Assembly (NCBI GenBank): GCA_945890595.1
Contig: CAMDCQ010000052.1
Span: 1 to 13,650, forward strand
DNA length: 13,650 bases
Reading direction: 5' to 3'
From: Chitinophaga pinensis
Lineage (GTDB): Bacteria > Bacteroidota > Bacteroidia > NS11-12g > UBA9320
Shown here: positions 6,651 through 13,206 of the stretch, one piece after another
Numbering within the stretch: the stretch's first letter is position 1
How the letters are laid out: each line of letters opens with the position of its first letter
Notes under the pieces: model-generated
What the model was told of the DNA's origin: nothing
Database searches by the model: none
Seen by the model: the letters and a program-made list of their open reading frames with translations, nothing else
Translations under genes and position numbers: made by a program

Positions 6651-8195
6651 ATGAAAAAGTATAGTATAATAATAGCGCTAATTGCTGCTACATCGAGCAT
6701 TTTTGCTCAAAATCCGAGTGACCAATTTTGGCATTTAGCACCAAACAGTTCTAAAATAAACTCCGGAGTGGGGCTTGAAGAAGCCAAAGCGATGATGAAG
6801 GATAAAAAACCTACTACAATCGTGGTGGCAGTTGCGGATGCTGGTGTAGATGTGTATCATCCCGATCTCAAAAATAGGCTTTGGACCAATAAAGGTGAAA
6901 TAGCCGGCAATAGTATAGATGATGACGGAAACGGCTACAAAGACGATGTTTATGGTTGGAACTTTATTGGAGGCACTATTGAAGATAACCTAGAGGTTAC
7001 TCGAGAATATCGCCGACTTAAACCCATTTATGAAGGCAATACCGACGCACAAGAAAGAAACCCAATGGAATATGCCAAATACCTCACCATAAAGAAAGAT
7101 TTCCTGGACAACAGTGTAAATGCGACGCTTTATTTTGAGGCTTACGAAGGGTTAAAACTGGGTATGGATTTTTTAGCTGAGAGTTATGGTGAGGATATGA
7201 CCATCGCCGAACTAGAAGCGCATCAAAGCAAAAGCAAATTTGAAGAGTCTGCTAAACAAGTGCTTTTGAGCAATTCGAAGAAACGACCACTTAATTTTAC
7301 GGCGATGAGAGATGGTTTAAATGGTGGATACGAACATTTTAAACAACAAGCAAAATACAACTACAACGTAGACTTCGATCCTCGCCCTGAAAATGTTGGG
7401 GATGATTACGCAGATGTAACCAATAGATTTTATGGAAATGACAGCGTTTACTATGGTGAGCACTCTTCTCACGGTACGCATGTAGCCGGTATCATCGCAG
7501 CAGACGCGAGTAATGATTTTGGAGCTCAAGGTATATGTCAGAGTTGCGAAATTATGAGTATCCGAAATGTACCCGATGGAGACGAGCGTGATAAAGATGT
7601 GGCTAATGGCATTCGATACGCTGTAGATAATGGTGCTAAAATCGTGAACATGAGTTTTGGAAAAGGATATGCCTACAACATAGACGTTGTTAATGAAGCC
7701 ATAAAATACGCAGAGAGTAAAGGCGTATTACTGGTACATGCAGCAGGAAATAGCAATCAAAACAATGACATCACTGACAACTTCCCGAAAAATTTTGATG
7801 CCAGCAATAACTGGATTGAAGTGGGCGCACTAAGTTGGAAGAAAAAGCCAAATAAAATTGCAGAATTTTCTAACTACGGTCAAAAGGAAGTGGATCTTTT
7901 TGCCCCAGGCGTTGCTATTTATTCTACCACGCCCGAAAATAACTATGAAGCATTTGACGGAACAAGTATGGCGAGTCCTGTGGTGGCAGGTGTAGCAGGT
8001 TTTGTTTGGAGCTACTATCCAAATCTTACCGCAGCCGAGTTAAGAGAAATATTATTGCAAAGTGCTATCCCGATTAAAGGCCGTCAACGTATACCTGGAC
8101 AAAAAAAGAAAGTTAACGTACGTACTTTATCCAAAACAGGAGCAGAAATCAATCTTCCTGCAGCATTAAAACTTGCCGAAACTAGATCTAAATAA
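6651..8195 (+). CDS. secreted S8 (subtilisin-family) serine peptidase
   Basis: This 514-residue precursor has a classic Sec signal peptide (MKK, hydrophobic core, likely cut after IFA at residue 19). The subtilase triad is present: Asp63 in VADAGVDVYHPDL, His274 in HSSHGTHVAGIIAA, and Ser439 in DGTSMASPVVAGVAG. The oxyanion Asn367 lies in HAAGNSNQ. About 210 residues separate Asp and His, far more than in classical subtilisins. That insert is rich in charged, helix-favouring sequence and begins with the DDDGNGYKDDVYGWNF segment common in Bacteroidota members. The usual D-S/T-G is D-A-G here. No C-terminal type IX sorting domain is visible, so a periplasmic or outer-membrane-facing role is inferred. 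It starts six bases after the carboxyltransferase stop and ends three bases before the amidohydrolase start, so co-transcription is likely. Confidence 0.92.
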   Translation: MKKYSIIIALIAATSSIFAQNPSDQFWHLAPNSSKINSGVGLEEAKAMMKDKKPTTIVVAVADAGVDVYHPDLKNRLWTNKGEIAGNSIDDDGNGYKDDVYGWNFIGGTIEDNLEVTREYRRLKPIYEGNTDAQERNPMEYAKYLTIKKDFLDNSVNATLYFEAYEGLKLGMDFLAESYGEDMTIAELEAHQSKSKFEESAKQVLLSNSKKRPLNFTAMRDGLNGGYEHFKQQAKYNYNVDFDPRPENVGDDYADVTNRFYGNDSVYYGEHSSHGTHVAGIIAADASNDFGAQGICQSCEIMSIRNVPDGDERDKDVANGIRYAVDNGAKIVNMSFGKGYAYNIDVVNEAIKYAESKGVLLVHAAGNSNQNNDITDNFPKNFDASNNWIEVGALSWKKKPNKIAEFSNYGQKEVDLFAPGVAIYSTTPENNYEAFDGTSMASPVVAGVAGFVWSYYPNLTAAELREILLQSAIPIKGRQRIPGQKKKVNVRTLSKTGAEINLPAALKLAETRSK

Positions 8196-8198
8196 ACC

Positions 8199-9815
8199 AT
8201 GAAAACGCTATTTTACTTCCTCACGATAGGTATTGTTTTTATAAGTTCTTGTGGAGAACCAAAAATAGCCGTAGACCGAATCCTCATTGCAAATAAGATT
8301 TATATCTGCAATGAGGAATTTGATATGGCAGAAGCGCTTGCGATTAGCGATGGTAAGATTGTAGCCTTTGGCACAGCGAAAGAAATTCAATCTAAGTACA
8401 CCGGTGAAATTCAAGAGGTTGATGGCACTGTTTATCCTGGATTTATTGATGCTCATTCACATTTTTACGGATATAGCTTGACCTTACAAAAAGTTGATTT
8501 AATCAACGTTAGTAGCTTAGACGAACTTATAGAAAGAACTATAACATTTGCCAAAACGACCAACGAAGGTTGGATTACAGGCCGAGGCTGGGATCAAACA
8601 ACCTGGGAAGAAAAAGGAACATTAACCAATAATTTACTAAATGCCTACTTCCCAAACACACCCGTTTTTCTGAAACGGATAGACGGACATGCAGGATTAG
8701 CCAACGCTAAAGCACTAGAGCTCGCAGGTATTTCTGTAACTACTAAAGTTGCAGGAGGAACCATCGATATACAAAATGGACGATTGACAGGCTTACTCAC
8801 CGATAATGCTATGAATCTCATTGATAATATTATTCCGGCTCCTTCCAGATCAAGTGAAATTAAAGCTTTATTAATGGGCCAACAAGCTTGTTTTGATGCT
8901 GGACTTACCACCGTAACAGATGCTGGCCTAGATCTGAGTACGATACTACTCATTGATAGTTTACAAAAAACGGGGGATTTAACTATACGAGTATACGCAA
9001 TGGCTAATCCAACCGATGAAAATTTTGAATATTTCAAAAAGAATGGGCCAATCGCTAACGATAAGTTGCAAGTGTCCTCGTTTAAGTTGTATGCTGACGG
9101 AGCTTTAGGTTCTCGAGGAGCAAAACTAAAACAACCCTATTGCGACCACGCCGGCCACAGCGGCGTATGGGTTACTGAGCCCAACCAGCTGGTAAAACTC
9201 TACCAACAAGTATACGATCTTAACTTCCAAGCTAACACGCATTGTATAGGTGACAGTGCCAATAAACGAGTATTGGAGATTTACGGCGAATTCCTTAAAG
9301 GAAAGAATGACAAACGCTGGCGAATTGAACATGCTCAAGTGGTAACTCCCGAAGACAGAGCCTTATTTTCAAAATACTCGATAATACCTTCTGTGCAGCC
9401 CACTCATGCCACCAGTGATATGCGTTGGGCAGACAAACGCTTATGTAATACGCGCATGAATGGCGCTTACGCTTATAAAAGTTTACTAGCGCTAAATGGA
9501 TGGATGCCGTTGGGTACCGATTTCCCGGTAGAGGATATCTCGCCTCTAAAGACATTTTTTGCTGCCGTTTATCGCCAAGATACTAAAAATCAACCGATGG
9601 GTGGCTTCCATATGGAAGAAGCACTAAGTCCGAAAGAAGCCTTACTCGGCATGACCTTGTGGGCAGCACGAGGTAATACTATGGAACAAAAAATAGGTTC
9701 GCTTGAAAAAGGAAAACTTGCTGACTTTGTTATTCTAGCTGAGGACATCTACCCAGAGAAATATATGCTAAAAACAAAAGTAACCGGTACCTATTTGGAA
9801 GGCATTAAAAAGTAA
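8199..9815 (+). CDS. amidohydrolase family 3 (YtcJ-like) lipoprotein
   Basis: This 538-residue metal-dependent hydrolase of the YtcJ/Amidohydro_3 type begins with a lipoprotein signal. The lipobox FISSC puts the lipidated Cys at residue 18, so the enzyme is probably anchored in the cell envelope. Metal-site features are in order: FIDAHSHFYG with the HxH pair (His86, His88), SSFKLYADGALGSRG (293-307) with the candidate bridging Lys296, THCIGD (His348), RIEHAQ (His378) and GTDFPVE (Asp441). The C-terminal GSLEKGKLADFVIL closes the small beta-sandwich domain, as in this superfamily. The true substrate is unknown; relatives hydrolyse amide or carbamate bonds. The start codon lies three bases after the protease stop, which makes it the last gene of a three-gene unit. 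A hairpin terminator follows. Confidence 0.9.
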   Translation: MKTLFYFLTIGIVFISSCGEPKIAVDRILIANKIYICNEEFDMAEALAISDGKIVAFGTAKEIQSKYTGEIQEVDGTVYPGFIDAHSHFYGYSLTLQKVDLINVSSLDELIERTITFAKTTNEGWITGRGWDQTTWEEKGTLTNNLLNAYFPNTPVFLKRIDGHAGLANAKALELAGISVTTKVAGGTIDIQNGRLTGLLTDNAMNLIDNIIPAPSRSSEIKALLMGQQACFDAGLTTVTDAGLDLSTILLIDSLQKTGDLTIRVYAMANPTDENFEYFKKNGPIANDKLQVSSFKLYADGALGSRGAKLKQPYCDHAGHSGVWVTEPNQLVKLYQQVYDLNFQANTHCIGDSANKRVLEIYGEFLKGKNDKRWRIEHAQVVTPEDRALFSKYSIIPSVQPTHATSDMRWADKRLCNTRMNGAYAYKSLLALNGWMPLGTDFPVEDISPLKTFFAAVYRQDTKNQPMGGFHMEEALSPKEALLGMTLWAARGNTMEQKIGSLEKGKLADFVILAEDIYPEKYMLKTKVTGTYLEGIKK

Positions 9816-9903
9816 ATCCTACTTTGGGAACCTCATTTAGGTTTACTTAAAATTCTACTTTTCTAGATAATACAATTGACTTACCCTTCTCTTTGGTGCA
9901 AAA

Positions 9904-9951
9904 AAAATGTGAACGATAAGCTGAAAATTTCAACTGTATCGCTCACATTTT
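9904..9951. terminator. bidirectional hairpin terminator between convergent genes
   Basis: The arms AAAATGTGAACGATA (9904-9918) and TATCGCTCACATTTT (9937-9951) pair over 15 positions with one A-C mismatch. The loop can pair further (TGAAA/TTTCA). The A-rich 5' side and T-rich 3' side give a poly-U tail in either direction. It fits a shared terminator for the amidohydrolase unit and the citrate synthase gene, which stops 39 bases beyond. Nothing else is visible in the 174-base spacer. Confidence 0.7.
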
Positions 9952-9989
9952 AAATTTTATAAACTCACTCGACTAGAGTGAAACGTATA

Positions 9990-11279
9990 TTACCCTCTCT
10001 CGTTTAATGGAGTAAAGGAACGAGACACCGGACCTGTATATATTTGTCTAGGTCTTCCGATAGGCTGTTTGTCATCCATCATTTCTCTCCATTGTGCAAT
10101 CCATCCTGGTAAACGGCCAAGAGCAAATAGTACGGTAAACATTTCCACGGGGAAGCCCATAGCTCGGTAAATGATACCAGAATAGAAATCTACGTTAGGG
10201 AACAACTTACGTTCAATAAAATAAGGATCAGAAAGTGCTGCTTGTTCTAGTTTCTTAGCAATCTCTAATGTAGGATCATTAACACCTAATTTCTCCAACA
10301 CTTCATCTGCTGATTTCTTAATAATAATCGCTCGTGGGTCAAAGTTTTTATACACTCTGTGGCCAAAACCCATTAAACGGAACGGGTCATTTTTATCTTT
10401 AGCCTTATCAATATATTTTTGAGCATCGCCGCCATCTGCCGCTATTGCCTCTAACATTTCTATTACTTGCTGATTAGCTCCGCCGTGCAATGGACCCCAC
10501 AGAGCCGCAACACCAGCAGATATGGAAGCATATAAATTTGCATGACTAGAACCCACTAATCTTACCGTAGATGCAGAGCAGTTTTGCTCATGATCTGCGT
10601 GCAAAATCAGTAACTTATTCATCGCGCGTACAAATACTGGATCTAATTCATAATCCTCCGTTACGTGCTTGAATGTCATATTCAAGTAGTTCTCTACGTA
10701 GCTTAGGTTATTTTTAGGATAGATAATCGGGTGACCAATTCTATTTTTAGAGATCATTGCACAAAGTGTTGGCATTTTAGCCAATAATCTAGTAATGGTT
10801 CTCATGCGTGCTTCTTCTCCAGAATTTGGATTCAAACTTTCAGGATAAAAAGAAGATAAAGAAGATATCATCGCAATAAGCTGTCCCATTGGATGAGATC
10901 CTGTAGGCCATGCATCAAACATATTTTGTATGTCTGTATTTACAAGCGTATGTCTTCTTATCTCATTATCCCAAGCGTCATATTGCTCTTTAGTAGGCAA
11001 TTCTCCATTTATTAATAAATAAGCTACTTCTAAAAACTCAGCTTTATCGGCTAGTTCTTCGATAGAGTAACCACGGTGTCTTAATATTCCTGCCTCACCG
11101 TCCAAATAGGTTATACTACTTGTAGTACTCCCTGTATTTTTGTACCCAAAATCCAGAGTAACAGCTCCAGTGGCTGCTCGTAGTCCACTAATATCTATTC
11201 CTACTTCATTTTCCGAACCCACCATTAGAGGCAGTTCTGTTTCTACTCCTTGAATGCTGATTTTTGCTGTTTCTGACAT
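9990..11279 (-). CDS. gltA: citrate synthase
   Basis: This 429-residue enzyme condenses acetyl-CoA with oxaloacetate at the entry of the TCA cycle. Active-site segments are all present: ILHADHEQNCSAST (225-238), WGPLHGGANQ with catalytic His265, GFGHRVYKNFDPRA with His307 and the substrate Arg, and LFPNVDFYSGI with catalytic Asp364. The C-terminal RPRQIYTG and the N-terminal beta-rich extension (ELPLMVGSENEVGIDI) are typical of the longer Gram-negative type, which is usually hexameric and NADH-sensitive. Length is normal. The ATG at 11279 is the first in frame that keeps the extension. The gene stands alone: convergent with the amidohydrolase unit across a terminator and divergent from an uncharacterised gene. 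Confidence 0.96.
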   Translation of the reverse strand: MSETAKISIQGVETELPLMVGSENEVGIDISGLRAATGAVTLDFGYKNTGSTTSSITYLDGEAGILRHRGYSIEELADKAEFLEVAYLLINGELPTKEQYDAWDNEIRRHTLVNTDIQNMFDAWPTGSHPMGQLIAMISSLSSFYPESLNPNSGEEARMRTITRLLAKMPTLCAMISKNRIGHPIIYPKNNLSYVENYLNMTFKHVTEDYELDPVFVRAMNKLLILHADHEQNCSASTVRLVGSSHANLYASISAGVAALWGPLHGGANQQVIEMLEAIAADGGDAQKYIDKAKDKNDPFRLMGFGHRVYKNFDPRAIIIKKSADEVLEKLGVNDPTLEIAKKLEQAALSDPYFIERKLFPNVDFYSGIIYRAMGFPVEMFTVLFALGRLPGWIAQWREMMDDKQPIGRPRQIYTGPVSRSFTPLNERG

Positions 11280-11311
11280 TTTATTCTAAATTGACCCTTA
11301 ATTGGATGTTG

Positions 11312-11319
11312 CGAAAGTA
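11312..11319 (-). promoter_or_regulatory. possible -7 promoter element for citrate synthase
   Basis: On the minus strand this is TACTTTCG, one base from TAnnTTTG, 32 bases before the ATG. No TTTG box is seen at the -33 distance. It is the best candidate in the spacer but weak. Confidence 0.3.
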
Positions 11320-11381
11320 CCTTAATTTATACTTATTTAATAGTCTAATAGTCATATTTTTAGTATGTTTTTAGAAAGAAT

Positions 11382-11389
11382 TAGATTTG
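11382..11389 (+). promoter_or_regulatory. Bacteroidota -7 promoter element before the 221-residue unknown gene
   Basis: TAGATTTG matches TAnnTTTG and ends 17 bases before ATG 11407. It lies downstream of the ATG at 11365, which argues that the latter is not the start used. No clear -33 box is present. Confidence 0.42.
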
Positions 11390-11406
11390 TAATAAATAAC
11401 AAAAAA

Positions 11407-12072
11407 ATGTCTGAAGATATAGTACGAATTATAGGTGGTTTAAACACGAAAGCGGGCTTAAAACAACATATTTACAGAAACACGCTTACGGTGTTTAAAG
11501 AACTAAAAAGATGTGCTAAAGATATAGCTGAAAAACTTACTCCTGAGGTTATCAAAAAAGATCCATCCTTAGAGGTTCAGTTTTTTGAAAAAGGCGAGTT
11601 CGAATTTCACCTGAAATTTAGTGGCGATACGATTGCATTTATTATGCATACGAACGTGTTTGCTTTCCCGCCTGATCATGAAGTACGTAAAATGAAGTAT
11701 GTAACAGAGGCCCCAGACAGAGGATACTGCGGTATGATTATGGCCTACAATTTTCTTTCCGATTCCTTAAAGTATCAACGACTAGGCGATATAGGCTATT
11801 TGTTGGCGCGACTCTTTATAAATTCCGAAGGCCATTTTTATGTAGATGGGCAACGGCAGTTAGACTTTTTGTTTAAAAACTTTAGCCAACAAGAAATAGA
11901 AGAAACAGCCATCGTAAAAATCATAGAGCAAACCATGTTGTATGCACTCGATTTTGACCTCTATGTACCTCCTATGGAAGCTATGGGCGATATGACCTTA
12001 GAACAAAAAAACTATGTAAATAATCCGAGTGGTTTTGCTACAGGAAAAAGACTAGGTTTTAAGAAGGAGTAG
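11407..12072 (+). CDS. conserved-looking cytoplasmic protein of unknown function
   Basis: I do not recognise a named family in this 221-residue protein. It begins MSEDIVRIIGGLNTKAGLKQ, has no signal peptide or membrane segment, and is a mix of charged helices and beta-like segments. Features that look conserved rather than random include FFEKGEFEFHLKFSGD, the MHTNVFAFPPDHE segment, APDRGYCGMIMAYNFLSDSLKYQR, FINSEGHFYVDGQRQLDFLF and a C-terminal NNPSGFATGKRLGFKKE. Codon use matches the neighbouring housekeeping genes. The frame extends to ATG 11365, but the extra 14 residues are basic and unconvincing. The TAGATTTG element and the A-run before ATG 11407 favour the shorter form. It is divergent from citrate synthase with about 130 bases between start codons. 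A soluble, chromosomally stable protein is all that can be inferred. Confidence 0.75.
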   Translation: MSEDIVRIIGGLNTKAGLKQHIYRNTLTVFKELKRCAKDIAEKLTPEVIKKDPSLEVQFFEKGEFEFHLKFSGDTIAFIMHTNVFAFPPDHEVRKMKYVTEAPDRGYCGMIMAYNFLSDSLKYQRLGDIGYLLARLFINSEGHFYVDGQRQLDFLFKNFSQQEIEETAIVKIIEQTMLYALDFDLYVPPMEAMGDMTLEQKNYVNNPSGFATGKRLGFKKE

Positions 12073-12086
12073 GAGAAAACATACTA

Positions 12087-12107
12087 CCGCTAGCTTTATG
12101 ATAGCGG
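12087..12107. terminator. short hairpin between convergent genes
   Basis: CCGCTA (12087-12092) and TAGCGG (12102-12107) form a 6-bp stem with a 9-base loop, 15 bases after the stop of the unknown gene. There is no T tract, so terminator function is only a possibility. Confidence 0.3.
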
Positions 12108-12132
12108 CATTACGTTATGTATAACTTAAAAA

Positions 12133-12762
12133 TTATAGCCTTGTAGCTTTAAAATCTGCAAATTCTACCATCATATATTGATAATATTTTTCATCGCTGC
12201 CTTTCAAATAGCACTTTTGACCAAATAAGTCAATAAACTTCCAATTACCTGAAACGATCTGATTGTTTTCCAAATTGAATGATAATTCTAAGAGTTCAAA
12301 GTATAAAGGATAATAATCGTCGAAGCCAATATATGTGTTTCTAAGAAAAAATCGCTGCTCTGAAGAGAGCCCGTTCTTCAAAGTAAGTTTGTTACCTTCT
12401 TTAAATAAAGGGATATCAAAATTAATTGGATCGCCTTCATCATTGAAAATTATTCTATTTTTTAAATAGTACTCGTTGTTGATTGATATAATCTCAAAAT
12501 CATTACGACTATATTCCATCGGACAGCCATGCGCTTTGGTAGGAGGCTTGGGCTCACAGCATACATTTTGAGACAAGTCTAAATAATATCCGTACATAGA
12601 TTGAGTATAAAAAATAGGATTCATATCCGCCCAAAATAAGGCAGGACGCTGTGTCACCGTGAAATCTAGTTGATACCTCCCTGCAAAATTTTCGACAGGC
12701 AAATCGTTATCCTTGCATTGCACCAATGCAATTATGGCGAAGATAAAGATGTATTTTTTCAT
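12133..12762 (-). CDS. small lipoprotein of unknown function (intact member of a local paralogous pair)
   Basis: This 209-residue protein starts with a lipoprotein signal: MKK, a hydrophobic stretch, then the lipobox ALVQC with the lipidated Cys at residue 16. ATG 12762 is chosen over an upstream in-frame ATG at 12792 because the signal peptide begins there; the longer form would put ten residues in front of it. The mature part has no recognised domain. Its most distinctive segment is NVCCEPKPPTKAHGCPMEYS, with a Cys-Cys pair and HGCPM, followed by FEII and alternating hydrophobic residues that suggest a beta-rich fold. The broken gene at the right edge shares CC...HGCPM.YS...FEII and the C-terminal W-F-D segment, so this is a paralogue family. 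It starts one base after the TAA of the preceding frame (12764), so translational coupling is possible. The region is visibly more AT-rich than the housekeeping genes. Confidence 0.72.
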   Translation of the reverse strand: MKKYIFIFAIIALVQCKDNDLPVENFAGRYQLDFTVTQRPALFWADMNPIFYTQSMYGYYLDLSQNVCCEPKPPTKAHGCPMEYSRNDFEIISINNEYYLKNRIIFNDEGDPINFDIPLFKEGNKLTLKNGLSSEQRFFLRNTYIGFDDYYPLYFELLELSFNLENNQIVSGNWKFIDLFGQKCYLKGSDEKYYQYMMVEFADFKATRL

Positions 12763-12763
12763 A

Positions 12764-13120
12764 TTATAAACCGCATTCATGACTATCCGCATAAAACTCT
12801 GCTCCTAACTCTACTTCAAATCTAGGCAATAATTCTATTCCCTCTACAGCCCTGAGTGTCATGTTATCATTATCAGGATTGGCATCATATACAGATAAGA
12901 GTGGCGAAGCGCCCACTCCGTTTCCTATAGAAATAGACTTATATACACTACTTCGTATGTCTTGATCACCAAAAGTTATACCCAAATTTGGGACTTCCGT
13001 TCTATTTTGCCCATCTTAAGTACAGTCATCTTTACAGCTTGATACTGCTATTTGCAGTATCAAGCTTAGTAATATATATTTATTAATAATTGTTTTTTGT
13101 CTGTGAATAAGGCAGCTCAC
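12764..13120 (-). pseudogene. lipoprotein-type gene interrupted by an in-frame TAA
   Basis: A single frame runs from 13120 to 12764 with one stop, TAA at 13018-13016. Before the stop it encodes a lipoprotein signal (KTIINKYILL..., lipobox AVSSC, then KDDCT). After the stop, 83 codons continue in the same frame. They end with LLPRFEVELGAEFYADSHEC, which resembles the LLPGFE.E.GAEF.A..... C-terminal motif common in secreted Bacteroidota proteins. The simplest reading is a lipoprotein gene that has lost function through a nonsense change or internal deletion. An alternative is a free-standing lipopeptide of about 34 residues followed by an unrelated remnant. The start is uncertain: no ATG is in frame, and the GTG at 13120-13118 is the best candidate. 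The downstream lipoprotein gene begins one base after this frame's final TAA. Confidence 0.5.
13036..13066. repeat. perfect 13-bp inverted repeat within signal-peptide codons
   Basis: AGCTTGATACTGC (13036-13048) and GCAGTATCAAGCT (13054-13066) are exact reverse complements around loop TATTT. The hairpin covers codons for the hydrophobic core and lipobox of the interrupted lipoprotein frame. No T tract typical of a terminator follows directly on either strand. Confidence 0.7.
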
Positions 13121-13129
13121 GTTTTGGCT

Positions 13130-13181
13130 AAACGCGCGTTCCGCATAGCCTTAGGGGTAGGCTTGCGGCAGCATTGCGTTT
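13130..13181. repeat. GC-rich bulged hairpin in the spacer between lipoprotein frames
   Basis: CCGCATAGCCT (13141-13151) pairs with AGGCTTGCGG (13159-13168) as ten base pairs with one bulged T, around loop TAGGGGT. An outer stem AAACGC (13130-13135) / GCGTTT (13176-13181) adds six pairs across an asymmetric internal loop. The segment is much richer in GC than its surroundings and has no reading frame of note. It could be a dispersed repeat, a cassette recombination site or an RNA element; none is proven. Confidence 0.45.
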
Positions 13182-13206
13182 TATTTTGTGTTGGTGATTA
13201 GCCTTT

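Noticed and set aside
8645..9037. Minus-strand open frame of 130 codons opposite the amidohydrolase gene
   Set aside because: It is antisense to conserved catalytic-domain sequence, with no domain and no promoter of its own.
11365..11406. Upstream ATG for the unknown gene beside citrate synthase
   Set aside because: It would place the TAGATTTG promoter element inside the coding region and add 14 basic residues of low conservation appeal.
12763..12792. Upstream ATG for the intact lipoprotein
   Set aside because: It adds ten residues before a textbook MKK lipoprotein signal and overlaps the end of the preceding frame.
12764..12985. Stand-alone 73-residue protein starting at a TTG codon
   Set aside because: The same frame continues upstream past TTG to a TAA and, beyond it, to a lipoprotein signal, so it is better read as the 3' part of an interrupted gene.
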